Shown piece by piece: positions 27,996 through 36,840 of a stretch of DNA of 57,133 nt. The stretch covers positions 1 to 57,133 of the forward strand of contig JAFZPG010000038.1 of assembly GCA_017550425.1 (NCBI GenBank). Reading direction: 5' to 3'. The DNA is from Lachnospiraceae bacterium. GTDB taxonomy: Bacteria > Bacillota > Clostridia > Lachnospirales > Lachnospiraceae. The position numbers were made by a program, and so were the translations under genes. The notes beneath the pieces are model-generated. The model made no database searches. It worked only from the letters and a program-made list of their open reading frames with translations, and was not told where the DNA came from. Every line of letters begins with the position of its first letter. Position 1 is the stretch's first letter.

Positions 27996-28646
27996 ATGGA
28001 AGAGCAGAAGAAAAGTCTGTTTGAAGAGGAGCGTTGGCTGATCCCCGTGACGGGCATCCTCGTGGTGGTTTTTGGTATTTTGGTATATTTGGTCGTGTAT
28101 CTGGCCGGTTACTCCGATGCGGCGATCGCGAAGATCATCGGCACGGAGCGCATGAAGACGAAGTATGAAGACCTGGCGGATTACAAAGAATTTGAAGATT
28201 TTGTTACCTACCAGCGCGCATTGGGCGAGGAAGCGGACATCAAGAACATTACCCAGGTAGTAGACTTCTCGGACAATGTATTTGTCGGCGTAGTCGAAAA
28301 ATACATCCGTACCAACGTCGAGGATTTTCCGGAGACCGTCTATTCGGTGCGCGTGATCGAGAATCTGCGAGGCGAACTGGAGAAAGACAGCAAGGTCGAA
28401 GTCACGAAAGTCGGCGGACTGAATAAGAGTAACCGTCGATATGTGGTTTTCTCAGATGATATTCTCCCGAGCGTCGGCGCGACGTATATCTTCTGCGCCC
28501 GCAGCGAAGAGGATGAAAAAGGTAAAGTGCAGTTGCGTTGCGCCCTGCCGAACATGACGATCCGCCTGTCCGGAAAAGAAGGTTATGGGAATGATCCTTC
28601 GTATCTCGAGTATAAACAGGCGTGCCTGGATGTCATTCCCGAGTAA
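27996..28646 (+). CDS. Membrane-anchored extracellular protein of unknown family
   Basis: A 216-residue protein with a short charged cytoplasmic start, one membrane helix (about 15-38) and an extracellular domain of mostly beta strands (about 85-190). A segment like VVDFSDNVFVGVVEKY recalls the OB-like (TIMP-type) folds of some Gram-positive surface proteins, but I cannot name a family. AAGGAG precedes the start. A short GTTTGC-ACG-GCAAAC palindrome lies between it and the response regulator. Its position suggests a link to the two-component system. Confidence 0.6.
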   Translation: MEEQKKSLFEEERWLIPVTGILVVVFGILVYLVVYLAGYSDAAIAKIIGTERMKTKYEDLADYKEFEDFVTYQRALGEEADIKNITQVVDFSDNVFVGVVEKYIRTNVEDFPETVYSVRVIENLRGELEKDSKVEVTKVGGLNKSNRRYVVFSDDILPSVGATYIFCARSEEDEKGKVQLRCALPNMTIRLSGKEGYGNDPSYLEYKQACLDVIPE

Positions 28647-28649
28647 GAT

Positions 28650-28686
28650 TTACAAAGCCCTTACGGCTTCTTACAAAACCTTTAAG
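28650..28686. promoter_or_regulatory. TTACR direct repeats (possible response-regulator site)
   Basis: TTACAA at 28650, TTACGG at 28661, TTACAA at 28671 and a weaker TTTAAG at 28681 are spaced 11, 10 and 10 bases, about one helical turn each. The last lies 16 bases ahead of a -35 box. The CTTACG words match the complement of those at 3141-3180. Confidence 0.45.
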
Positions 28687-28701
28687 AATACGCCGGCCGC
28701 A

Positions 28702-28730
28702 TTGAATTCGTGCCGGATCGATGTTACAAT
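28702..28730 (+). promoter_or_regulatory. Promoter of the zinc-ribbon/TPM genes
   Basis: TTGAAT (28702-28707), 17 bases and TACAAT (28725-28730), directly downstream of the TTACR repeats, as expected for an activated promoter. Confidence 0.6.
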
Positions 28731-28786
28731 CAAAATCGGCTTAAAGGCATTGGTTTTATAAATATCTGATATAGGAGGAAAGGGAA

Positions 28787-29947
28787 TTGATTCTTACCTA
28801 CAAATGCCCCGGGTGTGCCGGAGCGATGAATTTCAACGAGACGACCGGTAAGATGGAATGCCCGTTCTGCGGCCGTGCGGAGACGGTCGAGACCATGCAG
28901 CAGCTCTATCTGGAAGAAGAGGCAAAAGCAGAGGCAGCGGCTGCCGCTGCAGGAGAGATGGAGACCGGGCATATCGATACGGTCAATATCGACGTTGGTA
29001 TGGGAGCGGTAGATTCCGTTTCTGCGGCAACTTCGATCGAGCATACGGATGACAGACCTCATACAGAAGAGGAGCAGATCGATCTTCGGGTATATACATG
29101 CTCCAGCTGCGGCGGTGAGATCCTGACCGACGACGTAACGGCGGCGACTTTCTGCAGTTATTGCGGCAACCCGACATTGATCGCGGAGCAGCTGACCGGC
29201 CAGAAGCGTCCGTCCCGTCTGATCCCGTTCATGATCCAAAAGGATAAGGCAGTCGAGGCTTTCCGCGAGTGGACTCATAAGGGCATCCTGACCCCGAGCA
29301 CCTTCCGTTCGAAGACAAACCTCGAGAAGACGGTCGGCATCTACGTTCCGTTCTGGCTTTTTGACTACGGCGTTTTGGTCAATTACCAGGCAGACGGCCA
29401 GATCATTACCCACGAGATCCGCGGCGAGTACCGCCTGACGCACACCGATCACTACGATGTGCATCGTAAGATACATGCAGAATACGACATGGTGCCGGCA
29501 GATGCGTCCAAAGAAATGGACGACCACATGATGGACTGCCTGGAACCGTTTAATTATTCTGCCATGAAGCAGTTTGAGATGCCGTATCTGTCCGGCTTCT
29601 ATGCCGAGAAAAACAGCTACACGGACGAGGAGATGGCGCCTCGTGTAAAGACGCGTGTGGCGCAGTACGGCGAGGCACATGCACGCGGAACCATCAGGGG
29701 TTACGCGAATGTGATCACAAAAGGAAAAGATATCCGGATGAGCCTGAAGAAGACGGAGTACGTGCTTCTGCCCGTCTGGATCATCAACTATGAGTATAAA
29801 GGGGAGCATTACCGGTTCGCGATGAACGGGCAGACCGGAAAAACGGTCGGTGTGTTGCCCGTCAGCAAAGCGAAGGCCGGCATCATGTTCGGATCGATCA
29901 TGGCCGTGATCTGGGGCTTATTAACAGCGTTCGGAGGTGTGTTCTGA
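28787..29947 (+). CDS. Membrane protein with two N-terminal zinc ribbons
   Basis: A 386-residue protein. A first ribbon (C7, C10, C25, C28, TFIIB-like) is followed by an Ala/Glu-rich segment and a second CSSCGGE...CSYCG ribbon at about residues 105-125. A mixed alpha/beta region with LLPVWIINYEYKGEHY and one membrane helix at the extreme C terminus complete it. It begins with TTG: AGGAGG lies 8 bases before it and the homology starts there. Its stop overlaps the ATG of the TPM gene (ATGA), so the two are translationally coupled. Such ribbon proteins are often found with TPM proteins; role unknown. Confidence 0.78.
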   Translation: MILTYKCPGCAGAMNFNETTGKMECPFCGRAETVETMQQLYLEEEAKAEAAAAAAGEMETGHIDTVNIDVGMGAVDSVSAATSIEHTDDRPHTEEEQIDLRVYTCSSCGGEILTDDVTAATFCSYCGNPTLIAEQLTGQKRPSRLIPFMIQKDKAVEAFREWTHKGILTPSTFRSKTNLEKTVGIYVPFWLFDYGVLVNYQADGQIITHEIRGEYRLTHTDHYDVHRKIHAEYDMVPADASKEMDDHMMDCLEPFNYSAMKQFEMPYLSGFYAEKNSYTDEEMAPRVKTRVAQYGEAHARGTIRGYANVITKGKDIRMSLKKTEYVLLPVWIINYEYKGEHYRFAMNGQTGKTVGVLPVSKAKAGIMFGSIMAVIWGLLTAFGGVF

Positions 29948-31299
29948 TGAAGAAGAAAATACTTTCCGTGATCTGCGCAGCGCTGATCCTGGTGTTTACG
30001 CTGCAAATTCCCGCAGGGGATGTTTTTGCCGATGGCACAACAAATGTCTACGATGAAGCCGGTTACCTCTCGAGCGGCGACAAGGATGAGATCAACACTC
30101 TGTATGATGATCTGTACGCCGATACCGGCCTTCAGTGTGTATTTTTGACAACGTCAAAAGATCTTCCGGAGGATGAAACGATTCCGACGGATTTCCCGTA
30201 TTTGAACGACTATCTTCAGAGTTCTACGCCCTGTATCATTCTGATGCTCAGCGATCTGACGAATACGGCAACGGTTCGATCCCATAATACCGACCTGACC
30301 AATGAGCAGTTGAACAGTATTTTGGATATCATGATCGACTGCCTCAATGAAAGCACCGTAAAAGATGCAGCATGTTCTTCGGCAGTCAAAGCGGCCGAAG
30401 AGTTTGACAATGGGTTTGATCCCGTGGAGTACAGAGACTGGATCCTGGGAACAACAGAAGCTCAGCCGGCGAACAACACTTCGAATTCCACGTCCACAGC
30501 CTATAATGGACATCATATTGATGATGAGGAAGGCCTTCTGAGCCAGTCGGAAGCAGAACGTTTGGAGAAACTGTTTGCAGAGAAATCCGAGGAACTCGGT
30601 GTTGACATCATCTTTCTGACTGAGCATTATTTTTCCGACTATGCCAATACGGCTTGCGAACATTTAGGTGCCGTGTGCCGGGAAAAAGGCTATGGTTATG
30701 GCGAGAACCGCTACGTGATCATGTTCGCGATCAGCGTCAGCAACCGCTACGCTATGGCGTACGAGTGGTCGAAAGATATCGACAAGTACCACCGCTATCT
30801 TCAGGTGGAACTGGATGATATTTTTGATGCGGTAAAACCGAATCTTTCGACGGGTATGAACAACCGCGTTTATGCGCGGGAGGAATCGCAAAGAGCGTTT
30901 GCGACAGCGGCGACGACCTTCCTGGAATACGCGGAGAAACATGCGGATTTCGATGATGCTCCGCTGGAGGCTTTCCAATATTCGGATAATTATGAGCGTT
31001 ATGATCTGGATGGTCATCGCAAAGCCCTGTGGGGCAGATTCGGACTCTTCGGAGTGATCTCGGCGGCGATCTCCGGCATCGCAACAGCGGTCTGCGCGAC
31101 CAAACATAAACCCAAGACCGTTACGGATCCCGAAGTATACAGCAACCGAAATCAGTTTAATATTTTGGAGCAGAGTGATCACTTCCGTGTTCGTACCACG
31201 ACACGTGTGCGCATGTCCAGTTCCAGCGGCGGTGGCGGCGGCCACAGCCATGGTGGTGGCGGCGGTGGCGGCGGCCATGGAAGCGGCGGGCACTTCTAA
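29947..31299 (+). CDS. Secreted/membrane TPM-domain protein with Gly/His tail
   Basis: A 450-residue protein. The signal peptide (about 1-28, ending VFADG) is followed by two TPM-like domains (about 35-165 and about 185-320; each opens with the pattern DEAGYLS or DEEGLLS). A membrane helix (about 365-388) and a cytoplasmic segment ending in a Ser/Gly/His-rich tail (from about 425, GGGGGHSHGGGG type) come last. TPM domains occur in thylakoid TLP18.3 and bacterial envelope proteins; their role is phosphatase-like or unclear. The glycine-rich end is a common feature of bacterial TPM proteins. Confidence 0.82.
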   Translation: MKKKILSVICAALILVFTLQIPAGDVFADGTTNVYDEAGYLSSGDKDEINTLYDDLYADTGLQCVFLTTSKDLPEDETIPTDFPYLNDYLQSSTPCIILMLSDLTNTATVRSHNTDLTNEQLNSILDIMIDCLNESTVKDAACSSAVKAAEEFDNGFDPVEYRDWILGTTEAQPANNTSNSTSTAYNGHHIDDEEGLLSQSEAERLEKLFAEKSEELGVDIIFLTEHYFSDYANTACEHLGAVCREKGYGYGENRYVIMFAISVSNRYAMAYEWSKDIDKYHRYLQVELDDIFDAVKPNLSTGMNNRVYAREESQRAFATAATTFLEYAEKHADFDDAPLEAFQYSDNYERYDLDGHRKALWGRFGLFGVISAAISGIATAVCATKHKPKTVTDPEVYSNRNQFNILEQSDHFRVRTTTRVRMSSSSGGGGGHSHGGGGGGGGHGSGGHF

Positions 31300-31322
31300 G
31301 GCGCCGGAGCGCCTTAGAAGTG
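31291..31322. other. Perfect hairpin over the stop of the TPM gene
   Basis: A perfect 13-bp stem with CCGGAG loop covers the last codons and stop of the TPM gene. No T run follows, so it is more likely an mRNA-stabilising or processing hairpin than a terminator. Confidence 0.6.
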
Positions 31323-31352
31323 TGCCTCCGGCAGGCGATGAAAGGATAAATT

Positions 31353-31637
31353 ATGTTAGCTGGTTGGAGTACCGGATATACGATAGCGACCGTATTTATG
31401 GTCGTTTTGATCATAAGTCTCGTGGTAGCCTCCGGCCGGGGCGACATTGAGATACGCCGGCGCAGGCCGAAGGACGGCCGCCGCGTTACGTGGCGGGCCG
31501 CCGCGGCGGCATGGCGCGAGGAAAAACAGCAGGAGCACGAGCGTCGGGCGGAAGAAAAACGCAGGGTACGCGAAGAAAAAGAAGCAGTAACAGTACTAAA
31601 GAAGGAGGAGGGCAAACAGGATTTGCCCCAAAACTGA
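31353..31637 (+). CDS. Small single-helix membrane protein with charged coiled tail
   Basis: A 94-residue protein with one membrane helix (about 8-27) and a long Arg/Glu/Lys-rich, probably coiled-coil cytoplasmic tail (about 35-90). GAAAGGAT precedes the start. It sits 53 bases behind the TPM gene and 4 bases ahead of the cyclophilin gene. No family recognised. It may serve as an accessory part of the upstream membrane set. Confidence 0.6.
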   Translation: MLAGWSTGYTIATVFMVVLIISLVVASGRGDIEIRRRRPKDGRRVTWRAAAAAWREEKQQEHERRAEEKRRVREEKEAVTVLKKEEGKQDLPQN

Positions 31638-31641
31638 GAAC

Positions 31642-32166
31642 ATGGAGAAACAGAATCCGATCGTAACATTTCAAATGAACAGCGGTAAGGTCATCAAGGC
31701 AGAGCTCTATCCGGACATTGCCCCGAACACGGTCAATAATTTCATCAGCCTGATCCAAAAGGGTTTTTATGACGGCGTGTGCTTCCACCGCGTCATCAAC
31801 GGCTTTATGATCCAGGGCGGTGACCCGCAGGGCACCGGCATGGGCGGCCCCGGCTACAAGATCGCCGGCGAGTTCTCCCACAATGGTTTTGACAATCCGC
31901 TGAAGCATACCCCGGGCGTTCTGTCCATGGCTCGTTCCATGATGCCGAACTCTGCGGGTTCGCAGTTTTTCATCATGCATAAGACATCCCCGCACCTCGA
32001 CGGCGAGTACGCTGCTTTCGGTAAGGTCATCGAGGGCATGGATGTGGTCGACGAGATCGCAACGGTCCGCACGGACCGCAATGATCGTCCGCTCACACCG
32101 GTCATTATGGAAAAAGTAACGGTCGATACATTTGGCGTAACCTACCCGGAGGTCGTAAAATACTAA
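31642..32166 (+). CDS. Cyclophilin-type peptidyl-prolyl cis-trans isomerase
   Basis: A 174-residue cyclophilin that speeds proline isomerisation in protein folding. Family motifs are FHRVINGFMIQGGDPQGTG, the AMARSMMPNSAGSQFF counterpart and GKVIEGMDVVDEI. The active-site Arg (FHRV), Phe (FMIQGGD) and Gln (SQFF) are visible. No signal peptide is seen, so it is cytoplasmic. It starts 4 bases after the small membrane protein and ends 3 bases before the acetyltransferase. Confidence 0.94.
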   Translation: MEKQNPIVTFQMNSGKVIKAELYPDIAPNTVNNFISLIQKGFYDGVCFHRVINGFMIQGGDPQGTGMGGPGYKIAGEFSHNGFDNPLKHTPGVLSMARSMMPNSAGSQFFIMHKTSPHLDGEYAAFGKVIEGMDVVDEIATVRTDRNDRPLTPVIMEKVTVDTFGVTYPEVVKY

Positions 32167-32169
32167 AAG

Positions 32170-32985
32170 ATGGCCAGAGAGTTTATCATGGAGGACGGCG
32201 GCCGTGTTTGGGTGCTGTCCGCAGAAGAGGGGTTAGTGGCGCACATGGCGCGCGGTGAGTGTGTCATCGGTGTGCTTTCGGACTCGGATCTGCCGCCGAT
32301 CCCCGATGGCGGTTATCTGGTGGAAGATGAGGAGAGCGTAGACGCTGCCTTTGCCGGCCGTGTCTACGCCCGCTTTTGTCATAAACCCTGGATCATCGGG
32401 GAAAATGAAGCGCTGATCCTGCGCGAATTCGTGCCGGGTGACCTCGTGGAATTATACCGCCTGGAACAGGATATGCGGTCCTATATCGATCTGAAGGGCA
32501 TTCTCGGGACACTTCCGGATGTGAAATGGACAGAACTCTCTGCCGTGGAACAGAAAGAACTGTCCGAGCGGTTTGCCGCCTATATCGAGCATCAATATTC
32601 GTTTTATGAATTTGGCTTGTGGGGAATGTTTCGCAGATCCGACGGAAAACTCATAGGAATGTGCGGATATTCCGCGACAGAGGAAGAGGATATGTCGCTG
32701 GGCTATTATGTCTACCCGACCTGCCGGCTGAACGGATATGCCACGGCGTGCTGCCGAATGGCGCTGGATTTTGCCACCGGCTGGTTACATGCCGAAATGG
32801 TAACGGCCTGCACCCGCCGGGAGAATTCCGCATCCAAATACATCCTGCGGAAACTGGGTTTTTCACAGGTGGGCGAAGAGGACGGACGGCTGTTATTTCG
32901 TAAAGATCTGACAGTGCCGGAGGCGGCCGAAGAACCGGAGGACCGGCCTGCGCAGATTTTGGGAAAGCATTTCAGGAGAACATAG
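32170..32985 (+). CDS. GNAT family N-acetyltransferase
   Basis: A 271-residue protein. The first about 75 residues are an extra domain of unknown type, with ECVIGVLSDSDLP and FCHKPWIIGENE. Residues about 80-245 form a GNAT fold: LILREFVPGDL, the central GMCGYSATEEEDMSLGYYVYP, the cofactor loop RLNGYATACCRMAL and ENSASKYILRKLGF. Substrate unknown. It starts 3 bases behind the cyclophilin stop without a clear ribosome-binding site, so translation is probably coupled. Confidence 0.82.
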   Translation: MAREFIMEDGGRVWVLSAEEGLVAHMARGECVIGVLSDSDLPPIPDGGYLVEDEESVDAAFAGRVYARFCHKPWIIGENEALILREFVPGDLVELYRLEQDMRSYIDLKGILGTLPDVKWTELSAVEQKELSERFAAYIEHQYSFYEFGLWGMFRRSDGKLIGMCGYSATEEEDMSLGYYVYPTCRLNGYATACCRMALDFATGWLHAEMVTACTRRENSASKYILRKLGFSQVGEEDGRLLFRKDLTVPEAAEEPEDRPAQILGKHFRRT

Positions 32986-32987
32986 AG

Positions 32988-33530
32988 ATGAAGGATACCT
33001 TACACCGCTTATACGGACATTTTACAACGATCACGAAGCATCGCCATCAGGTGATGATCCATTGCTTTAAGGCGGGTATCCCGCTGCAGGGGCTGGCACA
33101 CGATCTGTCGAAATATCTTCCGGAGGAGTTCCTGCCGGGCGTGAAGTATTTCGCCGGCGATCACAGCCCGAATGAGGGAGAACGTCAGGATAAGGGCTAC
33201 TCCCGCGCGTGGATGCACCACAAAGGGCGCAACAAGCACCACTTTGAATACTGGTCGGATCACAACGTCGTGACGAAACAGTACGAGCCGGTGCCCATGC
33301 CCATGCGGTATGTGATCGAGATGTTCTGCGATCGCGTTGCCGCGAGTAAGATCTACAATCGGGGGCATTACAACGACCGCATGCCGTTGGAGTATTACCT
33401 GAAGAATAAAGAACACTATGTCGGGCATCTTCACCCGAAGTCGGGAGAGATCCTGGAGAAACTGCTCCGCATGCTGGCGGACGCAGGCGAAGAGAAGACA
33501 TTTGCCTATATACGGTCACTGCGGCTCTGA
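32988..33530 (+). CDS. DUF5662 family protein
   Basis: A 180-residue protein with the histidine-rich core of DUF5662: a KHRHQVM segment, AGIPLQGLAHDLSKYLPEEF, then WMHHKGRNKHHFEYW. The HDLSKY and HHKGRNKHH motifs suggest a metal-dependent HD-like hydrolase fold, but no activity is established. GGAGAACATAGAG lies ahead of the ATG. It starts 2 bases after the acetyltransferase and ends the operon before a terminator. Confidence 0.85.
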   Translation: MKDTLHRLYGHFTTITKHRHQVMIHCFKAGIPLQGLAHDLSKYLPEEFLPGVKYFAGDHSPNEGERQDKGYSRAWMHHKGRNKHHFEYWSDHNVVTKQYEPVPMPMRYVIEMFCDRVAASKIYNRGHYNDRMPLEYYLKNKEHYVGHLHPKSGEILEKLLRMLADAGEEKTFAYIRSLRL

Positions 33531-33552
33531 AAGATGACTGAAAACGAAAAAG

Positions 33553-33594
33553 CCCGCATCTCATATTTCCATGAGATGCGGGTTGCCTGTTTTA
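33553..33594. terminator. Intrinsic terminator
   Basis: A perfect 12-bp stem (33553-33564 with 33571-33582) with ATTTCC loop, then GTTGCCTGTTTT. The A run on the left lets it work for the minus-strand gene as well. Confidence 0.82.
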
Positions 33595-33631
33595 ATAGGC
33601 CTTACACAAACGTCTCGGACGACCGTTTCGG

Positions 33632-34360
33632 TCATTCTTCCGCCGGCGCGACCTTACCCAGGTCGCGAACATATTCGAACAGTTTGATCACATTGGCCTC
33701 GTCGGGCGGATAGAGGTAGGCACCGAGGTAGAAGGATGAGCCGTCATCATAGCCGTACAGATCCAGCTCCCGGGCGATCCGGTAATCATTGATGCGCAGG
33801 AGGGTCTGCTCCCGGGTCTCGCTTTCACCGGTCTCTTCGTCCTTCTGGGTGAAGGTGCGGACAATGATGTCTTCTTTCAGATCGTTATAGAGGTCGGCGG
33901 GAAGGAATTCGCGCAGATCTTTCCAGAAGAACTGCTTTCCGAAGTGGTTCAGGCCGTCCTCGTCCGTGATGACATAGTCGAGCTGGTGTGCCGCGATGTA
34001 CATGACGAGCTTTTGCTCAACGTCGTTTCCGTACTGCCCCATGAAAAGGCCACGCTCGAGGAAGGTTTTCTCCTTCGGGCCGACGCCGATGTATTCGTCC
34101 AGCTGCCCGCTGAAGACTTCCGTGTCTACACAGGACAGATTCAGAACGATGCCGAAGAGGACGTCGTCTTTGCGGGTCATGTAATGGTGGACGATCGAAA
34201 TGGTAAGGATGATCAACACCACGATCACGATGATATGGAGTGTATAGTAATCGAAGATATAGCCGACTTTGGCTTTAAAGCCCGGCAACTCTTTTATCTT
34301 TTTGATCTCGCCTTTGAACGTTTTGTTGACGCTCTGGCGCTCTTTTTCCTGTTCTGTCAT
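33632..34360 (-). CDS. Single-helix membrane protein of unknown function
   Basis: A 242-residue protein: polar cytoplasmic start (about 1-40), one membrane helix (about 43-62), then an extracellular domain of about 175 residues holding DEYIGVGPKEK and YVITDEDGL. The start at 34360 is chosen for CAGGAG just upstream; the frame continues 49 codons further without a box. No family recognised. It diverges from the DUF624 gene. YesL-type and such single-helix proteins are often neighbours in Lachnospiraceae, which is all I can add. Confidence 0.65.
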   Translation of the reverse strand: MTEQEKERQSVNKTFKGEIKKIKELPGFKAKVGYIFDYYTLHIIVIVVLIILTISIVHHYMTRKDDVLFGIVLNLSCVDTEVFSGQLDEYIGVGPKEKTFLERGLFMGQYGNDVEQKLVMYIAAHQLDYVITDEDGLNHFGKQFFWKDLREFLPADLYNDLKEDIIVRTFTQKDEETGESETREQTLLRINDYRIARELDLYGYDDGSSFYLGAYLYPPDEANVIKLFEYVRDLGKVAPAEE

Positions 34361-34463
34361 AGATATGCTCCTGAAATGGGGGATAAATGAGTCACATTTT
34401 GCGACATCACCTATCATACCACAAAAACAAATGCCTGTGTAGAGGAAAATAGAAGAAAAGGGT

Positions 34464-34492
34464 TTGCATTTTCCGTGGCAGTTTGGTATAAT
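34464..34492 (+). promoter_or_regulatory. Promoter of the DUF624 gene
   Basis: TTGCAT (34464-34469), 17 bases and an extended TGGTATAAT whose -10 is at 34487-34492. Confidence 0.7.
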
Positions 34493-34527
34493 AAAGTAGT
34501 ATATCATTTCCCGTCAGAAACAGAGGT

Positions 34528-35274
34528 ATGTTCATGGGTGGATTGTTCAACGTTGAGAACCCGTTTTGGACATTTGTCGGCAAATTAGCCGACGCCATGC
34601 TGCTCGGCGCCATATGGCTTTTGGCGTGCCTCACCATTATCGGTGCGGGTCCCGCAACCACGGCGTTGTATTATGTCACATTCAAAATGGTCCGCAACGA
34701 AGAAAGCTACGTTTATAAGTTGTTCTGGAAGTCATTCAAAGAAAACTTTCGCCAGGGAGCGATCATCGGCGTGCTCAATATCGCTTTGGCAGTATTCATC
34801 GGCTACGATCTTTGGTTTTATTATGGCCAGGAGGGGCAGATGAGCGCCTACCTGTATTTGTTCTTTTTGATCATGGCTTTTATCTGGATCATCGGATCCA
34901 TGTATATCTTCGCGATCCTGTCGAAGTTTTCGAACAGCATAAAAGCGATGTATATTTCGGCATATGCGATGTCTGTCCGACATTTCGGAACGACTCTCAT
35001 TTGCCTCGCGATCATGGCGGCCTGCGTGGTGGCTGTGGTCTTCATTCCCCCGTTGATCGTTTTTATCGGCGGTATCTACATCTTCTTTACGGCATTCCCG
35101 ATGCGAAGGATCATGGACATATACACTCAGAAGATCTTAGACCGTCAGGCGGCCATCGCAGAGATGAACGGAGAGGCGGGTCGGGATGACGATACGGAAG
35201 AAGAAACTCTGATCCCGGAGCCGGAGGAGGATGTGGCCGACGAGGACGCACCGGCGGAGGATGAGGAAAAATAA
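34528..35274 (+). CDS. DUF624 (YesL-like) membrane protein
   Basis: A 248-residue protein with five to six hydrophobic segments (about 18-45, 75-95, 103-125, 145-175) and an acidic C-terminal tail (about 210-248). The N-terminal FNVENPFWTFVGKLAD and the GAGPATTALYYVTFKMVRN segment are the DUF624/YesL signature. YesL-type proteins are often found with carbohydrate uptake or AraC/two-component genes, but none is adjacent here. ATG 34528 or ATG 34534 could be the start; no strong ribosome-binding site separates them. Confidence 0.85.
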   Translation: MFMGGLFNVENPFWTFVGKLADAMLLGAIWLLACLTIIGAGPATTALYYVTFKMVRNEESYVYKLFWKSFKENFRQGAIIGVLNIALAVFIGYDLWFYYGQEGQMSAYLYLFFLIMAFIWIIGSMYIFAILSKFSNSIKAMYISAYAMSVRHFGTTLICLAIMAACVVAVVFIPPLIVFIGGIYIFFTAFPMRRIMDIYTQKILDRQAAIAEMNGEAGRDDDTEEETLIPEPEEDVADEDAPAEDEEK

Positions 35275-35352
35275 ACATACGGCGTGACGTTACGATCAGG
35301 AAATAGGAGCGTCGAAACCGGTTACACTAAGGAAGGAAAGGAGGTGCCAGAC

Positions 35353-36717
35353 ATGCGATATTCATGTGAGAAATGTAAGAAGAAATTTGAGTTCCGCGAT
35401 ATCATTTACTATTGTCCTTATTGCGGAAGCGGTTTGGCACAGTCTGATAAGGCAGCAGAGGAAGCGTCGAAACGTGAGGCTGAGGAGGCCGCTAAGCGTG
35501 AAGCAGCAGCGAAGCGTGAGGCGGAAGAAGCAGCAAAACTTGCGGTAGCGGAGAAAGCACCGAAGGAAAGCGAGTCGCGTAAGGCGGCCAGAAAAGACGG
35601 AGCTTCGGATGATCCGTTGGCAAAGATCGCAGAGCAGTTGACTGCGAAACTGGCACACGAAGTACAGGCAGAGCTGAAGAACGCGGAGAAAGATGCGAAG
35701 TCTGAGAAGACAGATAACGATGCAAAGCCTGCAGAGACGAAGGATGCGCCTGAGAAGAAAGCAGAGCCCGAGCGCAAGAAAGCGCCGCGTGCGGCTGCAG
35801 GACCGCTTCCGGGTCGCGAACTGAAACTGAAGAAGAAATATTCTGCGATGATCTCCGGATGCATCGATACGATCAATGATATCGCGTGCGCGAAGGTGAA
35901 CGCGATCATGCCGGGCGGCAGCCTGTCCCAGTATGTGGGTAACGTGGAACTGATCCGCCAGAGTGTGAGCAGCCGGACGGCATTGTCCAGGATCGAAGGA
36001 TTTTTGGATACTCTGGATAATGTCATCCTGACCATGAAGGAGAACACAAAGGAGAACGCAGAGTCCCGCCTGAAGAGTTCGGTAAATGAGATCGACGAAC
36101 TGGTTCGCGAACTGCATGCATTGACCGGCCATACCTACGAGAGCGGTAAGTTGATGCACACCGCCGAAAGCGCACAGATCGAACAGACTTGCACGAAGAA
36201 AGATATTCAGGTTCTCTATAAGCAGGTGATCGCTGCATATCAGAAATATAAGAGATGTGTAAACCAGAACGGCATGGATGCCGTATTCCCGTCCAATCTG
36301 CACGGAAGCAATGTGCTTTCATTCTCCGATGAGTACGATGATGACATGTTGCAGGCTGAGATGGAGCGCGTGGAATTCCTGAACATCGCCGAAGCGATCG
36401 AGTACATGAAGGAGAACAATGAGCGCAAATACTGGGGCATGAAGGGCGAGGATTATGTTCCGCATGTGGACGTGTTCTGGCGCGGCCTCGAGGAACTGTG
36501 TACCTGCATCGACCATCAGGTAGCCGTACGGTTTGATGAGTCCCTGCTTTGCATCGATACCGAGACCGAGAAAACTTTGGAAAATGATATCCTGAACCCG
36601 AAGTTTGTAGTGGACGACGCAAAGATCGCGAAGGCGACTGAGTTCCAGAAGAAACTTTCCGAAGAGTATCAGAAGGTCATTACCCGTAAGAAGAACGGAG
36701 AAGATTACTATCGTTAA
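35353..36717 (+). CDS. Zinc-ribbon protein with Ala/Glu/Lys coiled-coil region
   Basis: A 454-residue soluble protein. A zinc ribbon (C5, C8, C21, C24) is followed by a long Ala/Glu/Lys/Arg-rich helical stretch (about 32-150) built of repeats such as KREAEEAA. A mostly helical C-terminal domain (about 165-454) contains no motif I know. AAAGGAGGTG before ATG 35353 fixes the start. It has no membrane helix, unlike the other ribbon proteins in the window. Function unknown. Confidence 0.7.
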   Translation: MRYSCEKCKKKFEFRDIIYYCPYCGSGLAQSDKAAEEASKREAEEAAKREAAAKREAEEAAKLAVAEKAPKESESRKAARKDGASDDPLAKIAEQLTAKLAHEVQAELKNAEKDAKSEKTDNDAKPAETKDAPEKKAEPERKKAPRAAAGPLPGRELKLKKKYSAMISGCIDTINDIACAKVNAIMPGGSLSQYVGNVELIRQSVSSRTALSRIEGFLDTLDNVILTMKENTKENAESRLKSSVNEIDELVRELHALTGHTYESGKLMHTAESAQIEQTCTKKDIQVLYKQVIAAYQKYKRCVNQNGMDAVFPSNLHGSNVLSFSDEYDDDMLQAEMERVEFLNIAEAIEYMKENNERKYWGMKGEDYVPHVDVFWRGLEELCTCIDHQVAVRFDESLLCIDTETEKTLENDILNPKFVVDDAKIAKATEFQKKLSEEYQKVITRKKNGEDYYR

Positions 36718-36752
36718 AATAGCGGGCCCGTGAGGGAACGTACGAAAAAAAC

Positions 36753-36796
36753 AACCGCCGCAGGCCGAAATGCAGCCCGCGGCGGTTGATTTTTTT
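36753..36796 (+). terminator. Intrinsic terminator
   Basis: A 9-bp stem AACCGCCGC/GCGGCGGTT (36753-36761 with 36779-36787) and a run of seven T. The ispE promoter region follows directly. Confidence 0.82.
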
Positions 36797-36840
36797 GCGC
36801 GCATGTTGTATACTGTATACATGATGATCGGGAGGTTAGT

